Assembly (NCBI GenBank): GCA_031761405.1
Contig: JASEVX010000008.1
Coordinates: 37,082,903 to 37,146,902, forward strand
DNA length: 64,000 nt
Reading direction: 5' to 3'
From: Serripes groenlandicus
Lineage: Eukaryota; Mollusca; Bivalvia; Cardiida; Cardiidae
Shown: one piece after another, positions 11,731 through 25,250 of the stretch
Layout: each line of letters opens with the position of its first letter
Position numbering within the stretch: position 1 is the stretch's first letter
Translations under genes and position numbers: made by a program
Notes under the pieces: model-generated
What the model saw: the letters and a program-made list of their open reading frames with translations, nothing else
The model's database searches: none
What the model was told of the DNA's origin: nothing

Positions 11731-14700
11731 ACTCTGCGGTTACCAGTTCTCGTCAGTGGTTATGCATATACGTCATAACGGAGTCAGATGTTAGGGGTTA
11801 CACATAAACGTCATAAAGGAAGTCATATGTTAGGGGTTATACATATACGTAACAAAGGTGTCAATTCATGTACCAGCCCTTGTCAGTGGTTATACATATA
11901 CGTAATAAAGGAGTCAATTCATGTACCAGCCTTTGTCAGTGGTTATACATATACGTAATTATGGTATTCGGTTCGGTTACCAGTATTCGTCAGAGGTTAT
12001 ACATATACGTAATTATGGTATTCGGTTCGGTTACAAGTCCTCGTTAGTGGTTATACATATACCTAATTATGGTATTCGGTTCGGGTACCAGTCCTCGTCA
12101 GTGGTTATACATATACGTAATAATGGTATTCGGTTCGGTTACAAGTCCTCGTCAGTGGTTATACATATACGTAATTATGGTATTCGGTTCGGTTACCAGT
12201 CTTCGTCAGAGGTTATACATATACGTAATTATGGTATTCGGTTCGGTTACCAGTCCTCGGCAAGGGTTATACATATACGTAATAAAGGAGTCAGATGTTA
12301 GGTGTTATACATATACGTAATAATGGTATTCGGTTCGGTTACCAGTCCTCGTTAGTGGTTATACATAAACGTCATAAAGGTTACCAGTCCTCATCAGTGG
12401 TTATACATATACGTATTAATGGTATTCGGTTCGGTTACCAGTCCTCATCAGTGGTTATACATATAGGTATTTATAGTATTCGGTTCGGTTACCAGTCCTC
12501 GTCAGGGGTTATACATATAGGTAAGTATGGTATTCGGTTGGGTTACACGTCCTCGTTAGGGGTTATACATATACGTAATTATGGTATTCGGTTCGGTTAC
12601 AAGTCCTCGTCAAGGGTTATACATATAGGTAATTATGGTATTCGGTTCGGTTACCAGTCCTCGTCAGGGGTTATACATATACGTAATTATGGTATTCGGT
12701 TCGGTTACCAGTCTTCGTCAGTGGTTATACATATACGTAATTATGGTATTCGGTTCGGTTACCAGTCCTCATCAGTGGTTATACATATAGGTTATTATGG
12801 TATTCGGTTCGGTTACCAGTCCTCGTCAGGGGTTATATATATAGGTAATTATAGTATTCGGTTCGGTTACCAGTCTTCGTCAGGGGTTATACATATACGT
12901 AATTAGGGTATTCGGTTCGGTTACCAGTCCTCGTCAGGGGTTATACATATACGTAATTATGGTATTCGGTTCGGTTACCAGTCCTCGTCAGGGGTTATAC
13001 ATATACGTAATTATGGTATTCGGTTCGGTTACCAGTCCTCGTCAAGGGTTATACATATACGTAATTATGTTATTCGGTTTGGTTACCAGTCCTCGTCAGT
13101 GGTTATACATATACGTCATAAAGGAAGTCAGTTAGGTTACCAGTCCATCGTCAGTGGTTATACATAAACGTAATAATGGTATTCGGTTTGGTTACCGGTT
13201 CTCGTCAGGGGTTATACATATACGTAATTATGGTATTCGGTTCGGTTACCAGTCCATCGTCAGTGGTTATACATAAACGTAATAATGCCATGGTATTCGG
13301 TTTGGTTACCGGTCCTCGTCAGGGGTTATACATATACGTAATTATGGTATTCGGTTCGGTTACCAGTCCTCGTCAGTGGTTATACATAAACGTAATAATG
13401 GTATTCGGTTCGGTTACCAGTCCTCGTCAGGGGTTATACATATACGTTATTATGGTATTCGGATCGGTTACCAGTCCTCGTCAAGGGTTATACATAAACG
13501 TCATTGTGGTATTCGGATCGGTTACCAGTCCTCGTCAGTGGTTATACATATACGTAATTATGGTATTCGGTTAGGTTACCAATCCTGGTCAGGGGTTATA
13601 CATATAGGTAATTATGGTATTCGGTTCGGTTACAAGTCCTCGTCAGGGATTATACATATACGTAATTATGGTATTCGGTTCGGTTACAAGTCCTCGTCAG
13701 GGGTTATACATATAGTGAATTATGGTATTCGGTTCGGTTACCAGTCCTCGTCAGGGGTTATACATATACGTAATTATGGTATTCGGTTCGGTTACAAGTC
13801 CTCGTCAGGGGTTATACATATACGTAATTATGGTATTCGGTTCGGTTACAAGTCCTCGTCAAGGGTTAAACATATACGTAATTATGGTATTCGGTTCGGT
13901 TACAAGTCCTCGTCAGTGGTTATAAATATACGTAATTATGGTATTCGGTTAGGTTACCAATCCTGGTCAGGGGTTATACATATAGGTAATTATGGTATTC
14001 GGTTCGGTTACAAGTCCTCGTCAGGGATTATACATATACGTAATTATGGTATTCGGTTCGGTTACAAGTCCTCGTCAAGGGTTAAACATATAGGTAATTA
14101 TGGTATTCGGTTCGGTTACAAGTCCTCTTCAAGGGTTAAACATAAACGTCATTGTGGTATTCGGTTCGGTTACCAATCCTAGTCAGGGGTTATACATATA
14201 CGTAATTATAGTATTCGGTTCGGTTACCAGTCCTCATCAGTGGTTATACATATACGTAATAATGGTATTCGGTTCGGTTACCAGTCCTCGTCAGGGGTTA
14301 TACATATACGTAATTATGGTATTCGGTTCGGTTACCAGTTTCGTCATGGGTTATACATATGCGTAATAATGGTATTCGGTTCGATTACTAATCCTGGTCA
14401 GGGGTTATACATATACGTCATAAAGGTATTCGGTTCGGTTACCAGTCCTCGTCAGTGGATATACGTAATAAAGGGAGTCAGTTCGGTTACAAGTCGTCAG
14501 GGTTGTTTATACATATACGTAATAAATACGTAATAAACTTATAATGGTATATTGTTCGGTTACCGGTCCCTTCTCAGGAGTTATACATTTTCGCAATAAG
14601 GGAGTCATTTCGGATATCAGTTCCTTGTCCGCGGTTCTCCATTTACGCAATAAAGGGGGTCATTTCGGATACCAGCCCCTTGTCAAGGGTTATAATGTAC

Positions 14701-14863
14701 GTTATGAAGGTGTCTGTTCGGTTACCAGCCCCTTGTAAGGGTTCATACTTTATTAAGGGAATCAGTTTGGTAACAAGGGGTTATACATGAACGTAATAAA
14801 GTGTGCAATTCGTTTACCAGCCCATTGGCAAGGTTTATACATGTACGTAATAAAAAGAATCAG
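11731..14863. repeat. 54-bp minisatellite array (about 55 units)
   Basis: Units of 54 bp containing GGTTATACATATACGTAATT, ATGGTATTCGGTTCGGTTAC and CAGTCCTCGTCAG. Because 54 is divisible by three, frames without a stop stay open for long stretches, producing repetitive frames of up to 268 codons (VIHIRNYGIRFGYQSSS-type and MVFGSVTSPRQGLYIYVI-type). Units at both ends are diverged or shortened (11750-11930 and 14500-14860). A separate short group of related units is at 21849-22036. Confidence 0.95.
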
Positions 14864-14892
14864 TCATCTGTTTATAAGTAATCTTAAATCAG

Positions 14893-17800
14893 AGTCTCAC
14901 CATTGAAGATACAGGTATACTCATACGGGCAGTCTCACCAGTGACGATATAGGTATACTCATACGGGCAGTCTCACCAGTGAAGATACAGGTATACTCAT
15001 ACGTGCAGTCTCACCAGTGAAGATACAGGTATACTCATACGTGCAGTCTCACCAGTGAAGATACAGATATACTCATACGAACATTCTCACCAGTGAAGAT
15101 ACATGTATACTCATACGAGCAGTCTCACCAGTGAAGATACAGGTATACGCATACGAGCAGTCTCACCAGTGAAGATACATGTATACTCATACGAGCAGTC
15201 TCACCAGTGAAGATACAGGTATACTCATACATGCAGTCTCACCAGTGAAGATACAGGTATACTCATACGTGCAGTCTCACCAGTGAAGAAACAGATATTC
15301 TGTTAAGTGCAGTCTCACCAGTGGAGATACAGATATACTCATACAAGAAGTCTCACCAGTCAAGATACAGGCATACTCATACGTGGAGTCTCACCAGTGA
15401 AGATACAGGTATACTCATACGAGTAGTCTTACCAGTGAAGATACAGATATACTCATACGAGCAGTCTCACCAGTGAAGATACAGGTATACTCATACGAGC
15501 AGTCTCACCAGTGACGATACAGGTATACTCACACGTGCAGTCTCACCAGTGAAGATACAGGTATACTCATACGAGCAGTCTCACCAGTGAAGATACAGGT
15601 ATACTCATAAGAGCAGTCTCACCAGTGAAGATACAGGTATACTCATACGAGCAGTCTCACCAGTGAAGATACAGGTATACTCATACGTGGAGTCTCACCA
15701 GTGAAGATACAGGTATACTCATACGAGCAGTCTCACCAGTGAAAATACAGGTATACTTATACGAGCAGTCTCACCAGTGAAGATACAGGTATACTCATAC
15801 GGGCAGCCTCACCAGTGAAGATACAGGTATACTCATACGGGCAGCCTCACCAGTGACGATACAGGCATACTCATACGAGCAGTCTCACCAGTGAAGATAC
15901 AGGTATGCTCATACGAGCAGTCTCACCAGTGAAGATACAGGTATACTTGTACGAGCAGTCTCACCAGTGACGATACAGGTATACTCATACGAGCAGTCTC
16001 ACCAGTGAAAATACAGGTATACTTATACGAGCAGTCTCACCAGTGAAGATACAGGTATACTCATACGGGCAGCCTCACCAGTGAAGATACAGGTATACTC
16101 ATACGGGCAGCCTCACCAATGACGATACAGGCATACTCATACGAGCAGTCTCACCAGTGAAGATACAGGTATACTCGTACGGGCAGTCTCACCAGTCTCA
16201 CCAGTGAATATACAGGTATACTCATACGAGCAGTCTCACCAGTGAAGATACAGAAGATACAGGTATACTCATACGAGCAGTCTCACCAGTGAAGATACAG
16301 AAGATACAGGTATACTCATACGAGCAGTCTCACCAGTGAATATACATGTATACTCATACGAGAAGTCTCACCAGTGAAGATACAGATATACTCATACGAG
16401 CAGTCTCACCAGTGAATATACAGGTATACTCATACGAGTAGTCTCACCAGTGAAGATACAGAAGATACAGGTATACTCATACGAGCAGTCTCACCAGTGA
16501 ATATACATGTATACTCATACGAGAAGTCTCACCAGTGAAGATACAGATATACTCATACGAGCAGTCTCACCAGTGACGATACAGGCATACTCATACGAGC
16601 AGTCTCACCGGTGACGATACAGGCATACTCATACGAGCAGTCTCACCAGTGAAGATACAGATATACTCATACGAGCAGTCTCACCAGTGAAGATACAGAT
16701 ATACTCATACGAGTAGTCTCACCAGTGACGATACAGGCATACTCATACGAGCAGTCTCACCAGTGAAGATACAGGTATTCTCATACGAGCAGTCTCACCA
16801 GTGAAGATACAGGTATATTCATACGAGCAGTCTCACCAGTGAAGATACAGATATGCTCATACGAGCAGTCTCACCAGTGAAGATACAGGTATACTCATAC
16901 GAGCAATCTCACCAGTGAAGATACAGGTATACTCATACGAGCAGTCTCACCAGTGAAGATACAGGTATACTCATACGAGCAATCTCACCAGTGAAGATAC
17001 ATGTATGCTCATACGAGCAGTCTCACCAGTGAAGATACAGGTATGCTCATACGAGCAGTCTCACCAGTGAAGATATAGGTATACTTATACGAGCAGTCTC
17101 ACCAGTGAAGATACAGGCATACTCATACGGGCAGCCTCACCAGTGAAGATACAGGTATACTCATACGGGCAGCCTCACCAGTGACGATACATGCATACTC
17201 ATACGAGCAGTCTCACCAGTGAAGATACAGGTATACTCATACGAGCAGTCTCACCAGTCTCACCAGTGAAGATACAGATATACTCATACGAGCAGTCTCA
17301 CCAGTGACGATACAGGTATACTCATACGAGCAGTCTCACCAGTCTCACCAGTGAAGATACAGATATACTCATACGAGCAGTCTCACCAGTGACGATACAG
17401 GTATACTCATACATGCAGTCTCACCAGTGAAGATACAGGTATACTCATACGTGCAGTCTCACCAGTGAAGAAACAGATATTCTGTTAAGTGCAGTCTCAC
17501 CAGTGGAGATACAGATATACTCATACAAGAAGTCTCACCAGTCAAGATACAGGCATACTCATACGTGGAGTCTCACCAGTGAAGATACAGGTATACTCAT
17601 ACGAGCAGTCTCACCAGTGAAGATACAGATATACTCATACGAGCAGTCTCACCAGTGAAGATACAGGTATACTCATACGAGCAGTCTCACCAGTGACGAT
17701 ACAGGTATACTCACATGTGCAGTCTCACCAGTGAAGATACAGGTATACTCATACGAGCAGTCTCACCAGTGAAGATACAGGTATACTCATAAGAGCAGTC

Positions 17801-19875
17801 TCACCAGTGAAGATACAGGTATACTCATACGAGCAGTCTCACCAGTGAAGATACAGGTATACTCATACGTGGAGTCTCACCAGTGAAGATACAGGTATAC
17901 TCATACGAGCAGTCTCACCAGTGAAAATACAGGTATACTTATACGAGCAGTCTCACCAGTGAAGATACAGGTATACTCATACGGGCAGCCTCACCAGTGA
18001 AGATACAGGTATACTCATACGGGCAGCCTCACCAGTGACGATACAGGCATACTCATACGAGCAGTCTCACCAGTGAAGATACAGGTATGCTCATACGAGC
18101 AGTCTCACCAGTGAAGATACAGGTATACTTGTACGAGCAGTCTCACCAGTGACGATACAGGTATACTCATACGAGCAGTCTCACCAGTGAACATACAGGT
18201 ATACTTATACGAGCAGTCTCACCAGTGAAGATACAGGTATACTCATACGGGCAGCCTCACCAGTGAAGATACAGGTATACTCATACGGGCAGCCTCACCA
18301 ATGACGATACAGGCATACTCATACGAGCAGTCTCACCAGTGAAGATACAGGTATACTCGTACGGGCAGTCTCACCAGTCTCACCAGTGAATATACAGGTA
18401 TACTCATACGAGCAGTCTCACCAGTGAAGATACAGAAGATACAGGTATACTCATACGAGCAGTCTCACCAGTGAAGATACAGAAGATACAGGTATACTCA
18501 TACGAGCAGTCTCACCAGTGAATATACATGTATACTCATACGAGAAGTCTCACCAGTGAAGATACAGATATACTCATACGAGCAGTCTCACCAGTGAATA
18601 TACAGGTATACTCATACGAGTAGTCTCACCAGTGAAGATACAGAAGATACAGGTATACTCATACGAGCAGTCTCACCAGTGAATATACATGTATACTCAT
18701 ACGAGAAGTCTCACCAGTGAAGATACAGATATACTCATACGAGCAGTCTCACCAGTGACGATACAGGCATACTCATACGAGCAGTCTCACCAGTGACGAT
18801 ACAGGCATACTCATACGAGCAGTCTCACCAGTGAAGATACAGATATACTCATACGAGCAGTCTCACCAGTGAAGATACAGATATACTCATACGAGCAGTC
18901 TCACCAGTGACGATACAGGCATACTCATACGAGCAGTCTCACCAGTGAAGATACAGGTATTCTCATACGAGCAGTCTCACCAGTGAAGATACAGGTATAT
19001 TCATACGAGCAGTCTCACCAGTGAAGATACAGATATGCTCATACGAGCAGTCTCACCAGTGAAGATACAGGTATACTCATACGAGCAATCTCACCAGTGA
19101 AGATACAGGTATACTCATACGAGCAGTCTCACCAGTGAAGATACAGGTATACTCATACGAGCAATCTCACCAGTGAAGATACATGTATGCTCATACGAGC
19201 AGTCTCACCAGTGAAGATACAGGTATGCTCATACGAGCAGTCTCACCAGTGAAGATATAGGTATACTTATACGAGCAGTCTCACCAGTGAAGATACAGGT
19301 ATACTCATACGAGCAGTCTCACCAGTGAAGATACAGGTATACTTATACGAGCAGTCTCACCAGTGAAGATACAGGCATACTCATACGGGCAGCCTCACCA
19401 GTGAAGATACAGGTATACTCATACGGGCAGCCTCACCAGTGACGATACATGCATACTCATACGAGCAGTCTCACCAGTGAAGATACAGGTATACTCATAC
19501 GAGCAGTCTCACCAGTCTCACCAGTGAAGATACAGATATACTCATACGAGCAGTCTCACCAGTGACGATACAGGTATACTCATACGAGCAGTCTCACCAG
19601 TCTCACCAGTGAAGATACAGATATACTCATACGAGCAGTCTCACCAGTGACGATACAGGTATACTCATACGGGCAGTCTCACCAGTGAAGATACAGGTAT
19701 AATTGTACGAGCAGTCTCACCAGTGAAGATACAGGTATACTCATACGTGCAGTCTCACCAGTGAAGATACAGGTATGTTTATACGAGCAGTCTCACCAGT
19801 GAAGATACAGATATACTCATACAGCAGTCTCACCAGTGAAGATACAGGTATACTTGTACGAGCAGTTTAACCAGT
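14893..19875. repeat. 38-bp minisatellite array with 2.18-kb higher-order duplication
   Basis: About 130 units of 38 bp with GTCTCACCAGTGAAGATACA followed by GGTATACTCATACGAGCA. Rare variants recur at a fixed distance: the unit with GAAACAGATATTCTG occurs at 15285 and again at 17467, and a GCAGCCTCACCAGTGACG unit at 15841 and 18023, both 2182 bp apart. Later landmarks are offset by 2258 bp (17107 to 19365), that is 2182 plus two extra units. Short internal slips such as CAGAAGATACAG and CAGTCTCACCAGTCTCACC are shared by both halves. Confidence 0.95.
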
Positions 19876-20570
19876 GAATCATATTATAGTCCTGTTTCAG
19901 TTTTCAAACAGTCATATATCTCATGGTCTGAAACAGTCACAGGCAGTTTAAGAATCTTAAGCCTTTCCAACTTGCTGGCGCATTCTACGTATCTGAGTAA
20001 ACGACTTTTGAAACCATTGCCATAACTATTTAAACCCCCCTTTGCCTCATACTGCAAATATGTCAAAATTCGCCTGGAGGTAGAAAATGATTAAACCTGT
20101 CATAATGCAGCTGCATACGTCTTTCAGAATATTGATTGTGTAGACGACTTTTGAAATCATTTGGGCAAAAGGGGAAATTGCTCATTATTTAATAATTTCC
20201 ACATTTGCCACAACTATTTCAACTGTATTTAATAATCATACAATCATTTATAAATTTTATAGAGGTTTTTTATATTTTGGACTTGATCATTTCGTCTGAA
20301 TTATAGTTTTGATAACCCTTACGAAATTCCATGGATCGTATGAGGTTAAATGCAGTTCCCGAATATATTTATCATTGAGATGTAAATAACTGCCCTCCAT
20401 TATTCATGCGTTTTCTATAATCGTTCAACATGCAGTCAATATCCATTTATAGAAGCCTCCCATATGTTTGCCAATACGTTTTTTTCAAAGTCGTATATTG
20501 CAGTGTCGTTGTATTTGGTAGAGGTAACAGTCCTGCTATGTAAAAACATGTAGTTGGAAACCCTTTGACT
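19876..20570. other. MITE remnants between arrays
   Basis: Two degraded palindromic-MITE pieces (about 19960-20080 and 20100-20275), recognised by AACGACTTTTGAAACCATT and GGGCAAAAGGGGAAATTGC. The rest is AT-rich and unremarkable. Confidence 0.45.
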
Positions 20571-20574
20571 GCCG

Positions 20575-21690
20575 GCGCCACCAGTAAACAGAGCCAGACA
20601 AGTCGGCAGATGTTGGCTGACACCAGTATAGAGAGCCAGACCAGTCGGTATAAATGTTGGCTGCCACCAGAATAGAGAGCCAGGCTAGTCGGCAAAGCTG
20701 TTGGTTGGCTGCCACCAGTATAGAAAGCTAGTCGACACTTCTGTTTGCTGCAAGCATTAGAAAAAGCTACTCGGCACATCTGTAGGTTGCCAATAGTATA
20801 AAGAACCAGACCAGTCGGCACATGTTTTGGCTGCCACCAGTATAGAAAGCAAGGCCAGTCAGCGCATCTGTTGAATGTCACCAGTATAGAAAGCAAGCCT
20901 AGTCAGCGCATCTGTTGAATGTCACCGGTATAGAGAGCAAGGCCAGTCAGCGCATCTGTTGAATGTCACCAGTATAGACAGCAAGCCCAGTCAGCGCATC
21001 TGTTGAATGTCACCGGTATAGAGAGCAAGGCCAGTCAGCGCATCTGTTGAATGTCACCAGTATAGACAGCAAGACCAGTCAGCGCATCTGTTGAATGTCA
21101 CCGGTATAGAGAGCAAGGCCAGTCAGCGCATCTGTTGAATGTCACCGGTATAGAGAGCAAGGCCAGTCAGCGCATCTGTTGAATGTCACCAGTATAGACA
21201 GCAAGCCCAGTCAGCGCATCTGTTGAATGTCACCGGTATAGAGAGCAAGGCCAGTCAGCGCATCTGTTGAATGTCACCAGTATAGACAGCAAGACCAGTC
21301 AGCACAATTGTTGGCTGCCAATAGTATGAAGAGTCGGACCAGTCGACTGCCACTAGTATAGATATGAAGGCCAGTCGGCACATCTGTTGACTGCAAACAG
21401 TATAAAGAGCAAGGCAAGTCGGTGAATCTGTTGGCTGCAACCAGTATATAATGCCAGTCGGCACGTCTTTTGGCTGCCACCAGTATAGAGATCCAGTCGG
21501 CGCGTATTTTGGCTTCCACCAGTACAGAGAGCCAGTCGGCACATCTGCAAAAAGTATAAAGGGCCAGTTGGCTGCAACCAGTATAGACTGCCAGGCCAGT
21601 CGACTAATCTGTTGGCTGCAATCAGTATAGTGTCAGGCTAGTCTACAAGTATGTTGGCGGCCACAAGTATAAAGAGCCAGTCCGTCAGAA
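20575..21690. repeat. 44-bp minisatellite array
   Basis: Units with AGTCAGCGCATCTGTTGAAT, GTCACC(A/G)GTATAGA and GCAAGGCC. The central block (about 20870-21290) has a clean 44-bp period with alternating ACCAGTATAGACAGC and ACCGGTATAGAGAGC versions. Flanking units (20600-20860 and 21300-21690) are older, with TTGGCTGCCACCAGTATAG. A trailing relative, GTTGAATATGTCACCAGTG, occurs at about 21822, next to the small 54-bp-type block. Confidence 0.9.
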
Positions 21691-21848
21691 AATGTGAAAC
21701 CTTGTCAAATAACTGCTTAGAACACACAACTGTCTGTGCCAGCGTCGGGTTGAATGAATTTAGATTTCTTTTATATACAACAATTGAAAATTAATAAAAG
21801 GACCCGAATACATTTCTATTTGTTGAATATGTCACCAGTGATGTGTCA

Positions 21849-22036
21849 TCCTCGTCGTCGGGGATTATACTGTACGTTATAAAGGTGTCTGTTCGGTTAC
21901 CAAGGAGTCAGTTCGTATGCCAGCCCCTCGTCTGGGGTTATAATGTACGTTATAAAGGTGTATGTTCGTTTACAAAGGGGTCAGTTCGGATACCAGCCCC
22001 TCTTCAGGGTTATAATGTACGTTATAAAGGTACAAC
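21849..22036. repeat. Short block related to the 54-bp minisatellite
   Basis: Three to four diverged units with GGGGTTATAATGTACGTTAT, AAAGGTGT and TTCGGTTACCA, resembling the diverged 3' edge of the 54-bp array at 14.5-14.8 kb. It is separated from that array by about 7 kb of unrelated 38-bp and 44-bp arrays. Confidence 0.75.
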
Positions 22037-22148
22037 AGTACGTATTCGGGTCCTTTTATTGCTTTTCAATATTGTTAACAAATGTGACAATATGTAAATA
22101 ACATGATAATACTAATATGTTGTTGTTATTATTGTTATTACTATCATT

Positions 22149-22149
<1 letters not shown>

Positions 22150-22188
<39 letters not shown>
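22150..22188. repeat. (TTG)n microsatellite
   Basis: About 13 uninterrupted TTG triplets. Confidence 0.95.
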
Positions 22189-22199
22189 TCTCTCATTGA

Positions 22200-23545
22200 T
22201 TACATGATGAGTGTATGACTCAACAGTCGAACAGAGAAGACCCTAATCAGACTGCGTCGATCTGGATCTTCGCTAGTTGCAACTTTCCGAAGGTCGGGTT
22301 TCGGTTGACGTGGTACCAGTTTTATTATCGGATTATACTGCTAGACCCTGCAACTCGACTATAATCATTTTAACAAAAATATTATTGTGGTTTATTGAAA
22401 TCTTACAAATATGTTTATAAATCAACATAGATATATATCAGAACAATCTGGACAAATAAAAATGTTACATGTATGTTAAGTTTAAATCGTATGGGGAAAA
22501 AGTAAGACACAGTTTGGGATCTTTCCCCAACAACCATTTCAAAAAAAGGTGTGATGCAGGTTGTTCAACAGTGTATAAGGGAGGTAACCTATATCATACC
22601 GTTTATCAATTTGAAATGAATTTTCTTCCTATATAGCCATTCAATTCGGTAAAACGCAACTCCAACGTCAAATTGATTATGTTTACAATTTACCTGATGC
22701 AGACGACTTTTCACGCATCTGCAGCAGACGATGTTTTATAATTGGAGTGACGAATATACCCCTGTCTACTTTATCGGAATAGTTTTATATATCTCAAGAT
22801 TGGTCCCCATGTCTAGCATACAAAACATATGTAGATTTGGAAACATTTAGTAAAAAAATAAAGGAAAATCTCTTTAACTGAAATAAACATATGCATATTT
22901 AAAATTGTCCGCCATAAAGGCGTACATGAACTTGACAGAATATAAGGTAAATATATAAAGAGAACTCAGAACACAAACTAAACAAGAACAATTCAAAAAG
23001 GAACGGTAAATACGCATGTACAGGCAAAATGATAATTTCCAGCCCCGAAAGGACATGGGTCACAAGAATTTACCCTTTTGCAACAATGTTTACAAAATTC
23101 TACTGCTGCAGATGCGTCAAAAAGTGTTTGGAAATATTAAAAAGGGCAATGACCTTAGATCAAAAGACTATTTAATCAATATACTCTGTTCGATCAATGT
23201 AACATTAAGTGGGACAGTGCATAGTTATTGGAGATTGTGCGTCTTTGAGCTTCATCGTGCGTAAAGAGACATTTATTTCAAGACACGACTCTATGTAACC
23301 TTTTCCCACATACAACACATCTGCAGCAGACGATTTTGTAAACATTTAGTCAAATTAGCAATATCTCTTTAATTGAAATAATAAATATGTATTTAGTTTT
23401 TCCACCATAAAGGTGAGCATACACTTGACAGAATATAATAAAGAGAACTCAGAACACAAAGTAAAAAGAAAAGTTCGAACAAGTACACATTGGCAAAATC
23501 AGGATTTCCTGCCCTCATACGACATGGGCAACAATACTTTCTTTC
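22200..23545. other. No gene seen; MITE fragments
   Basis: AT-rich spacer. Partial palindromic-MITE pieces are at about 22690-22760, 23035-23150 and 23297-23410 (ATCTGCAGCAGACGA). A related segment around 22860-23030 and 23340-23520 repeats the words ACTTGACAGAATATAA and AGAGAACTCAGAACACAAA, so it is an imperfect direct duplication of about 450 bp. No exon recognised. Confidence 0.4.
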
Positions 23546-23547
23546 TT

Positions 23548-23730
23548 GTATTGGGGTTTTACGCCGCTTTCAACATTATTTCAGTTATATCACGGCGCCA
23601 GGTCACTTATTCATGATCCCTGGGCAAACAAACCAGTAATAGGCTCCAACATGACCGTAGTGCCGCGATTGTGGATCGAACCCGGGACCCGATTTCAATC
23701 GTATTTTAGTGACACACGCTCCACATAAAC
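23548..23730 (-). repeat. tRNA-derived SINE, near complete
   Basis: On the minus strand it reads a B-box-like GGGTTCGATCCAC, then CAAACAAACCAGTAATAGG in complement, then GATCATGAATAAGTGACC, GGCGCCGTGATATAACTG and a CGGCGTAAAACCCC tail. Its middle segment (GATCATGAATAAGTGA plus CGCCGTGATATAAC) is the same sequence as the unit of the 64-bp satellite at 55.5-58.1 and 62.3-63.7 kb. Confidence 0.75.
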
Positions 23731-24519
23731 TTGAATTGCACATATAAAACACACAAATATATTATACAAACATTTGTAGATGAAAATGTATCATGTATAG
23801 AATCGTATAAATTCATCTGAACTAATACATTACATAACATCAGTATATATATATTCATATTCAAGAGAGAAAAACAGCAAATAAACTAGTAATATGCATA
23901 TCCATTAGCAAAAAAGGCGATCCTACGAACACTGATGTATGGAAATAAATTAAACAATGGCTATTCACATAATAATTTATTTCTTTGTTTAAAGCCTTGT
24001 CCTAAAATGAGGTCAGTATATGAAAACCACACTTTCAATCAGTTTTTTACAACAAAATAACTACATAAGCTTCACATGTTAACCCTTAACCTGCTGTGCG
24101 CGAGTTGGATCGTGTTGCGAACAGGTCAGACCAGACCTGGCTATAACCTTTCTGCTCGTGACTAAATTGATACTTTAAAATATAATGAATAAGTCAAATA
24201 CGAAACGAGACAAACTAGTTAAGAAAATAGTAGGATACCTGCTTAGTTTGACTGTGGAGTAAAACTAAAAACCATTCAAAATGATTATATCATGTTCTCA
24301 ATTAAAAGGTAGTTAAATACAAAGTGACGTGATCCAAAGCAACATTGTTTTGCCCTGATAGCCGGACAAAAAGCAACAGTTCTATTTCAAGTTTACATTT
24401 TTTTCTAGGATTTTACACGTGGACAACATTAAATAGACCAAATTCAATAAACGTAATCATATGTTGTCATAAACTTTGCATGATACTCAAAATAATTTAT
24501 TTGACTCGAACAATAATTG
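23731..24519. other. No gene seen
   Basis: AT-rich sequence without recognisable element, exon or RNA gene. Confidence 0.35.
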
Positions 24520-25250
24520 AGCCGTACCGCGAGAAAACCAACATTTTGGTCTCTGCGTAAAGTATCGACCCGGATCAGCGTAAGCATGCCGCGCAGGCTT
24601 ACCCGGATAGACACTTTTCGCCTCCTGTGGATTTTCTGTTTCAGGAATAACTACTCTATACATATATCCCACTAAGACGGAATGTGTCGGCCGGATCAGT
24701 CTGCGCGGACAGCGCAGGCTGATCTGGTCGATACATTACGCAGGTGTCTAATGCCGCAGCCTCACGAGAAAACCAACATTGTGGTCTCTGCGTAAAGTAT
24801 CGACCCGGATCAGCGTAAGCATGCCGCGCAGGCTTACCCGGATAGACACTTTTCGCCTCCTGTGGATTTTCTGTTTCAGGAATAACTACTCTATATATAT
24901 ATCCCACTAAGACGGAATGTGTCGGCCGGATCAGTCTGCGCGGACAGCGCAGGCTGATCTGGTCGATACATTACGCAGGTGTCTAACGCCGCAGCCTCAC
25001 GAGAAAACCAACATTGTGGACTCTGCGTAAAGTATCGACCCGGATCAGCCTAAGCATGCCGCGCAGGCTTATACGGACGGACAATTTTCGCTTCCTCTGG
25101 ATTTTCTCGTTCAGGAGTCATTACACTATACCTCTATCCCCCTGAGAATGTGTCGGACCGGATCAGTATGTGCAGACTGCGCAGGTTAATCTAGGTCGAT
25201 ACATTACGCAGAGGCCATAATGATGGGTTTTTTCGCGGGACGGCCTAGTT
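24519..25250. mobile_element. Tandem trimer of the ~240-bp MITE, 235-bp period
   Basis: The word GAGAAAACCA starts at 24531, 24766 and 25001, giving an exact 235-bp period. Each unit has the family core (GATCAGCGTAAGCATGCC, TTTTCGCCTCCTGTGGATTT, TCTGCGCGG mirrored by GCGCAGGCTGATCTGG). Units 1 and 2 are almost identical; unit 3 is more diverged. Only the outer ends retain the GAGCCGT / ACGGCCTAG termini. Two similar minus-strand open frames within it repeat with the unit and are not genes. Confidence 0.85.

Noticed and set aside
11921..14740. Long repetitive proteins in the 54-bp array
   Set aside because: Several frames are open at once because the unit is a multiple of three; no start, splice or codon-bias support.
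20447..21577. Minus-strand Cys/Trp-rich open frames
   Set aside because: They follow the 44-bp minisatellite units in different frames and resemble no protein family.
8468..22040. CRISPR-like regular repeats
   Set aside because: Units are contiguous or separated by the same sequence; there are no unique spacers, and the DNA is eukaryotic.
24487..24907. Two similar minus-strand proteins
   Set aside because: They are the same frame read through successive units of the ~240-bp MITE trimer.
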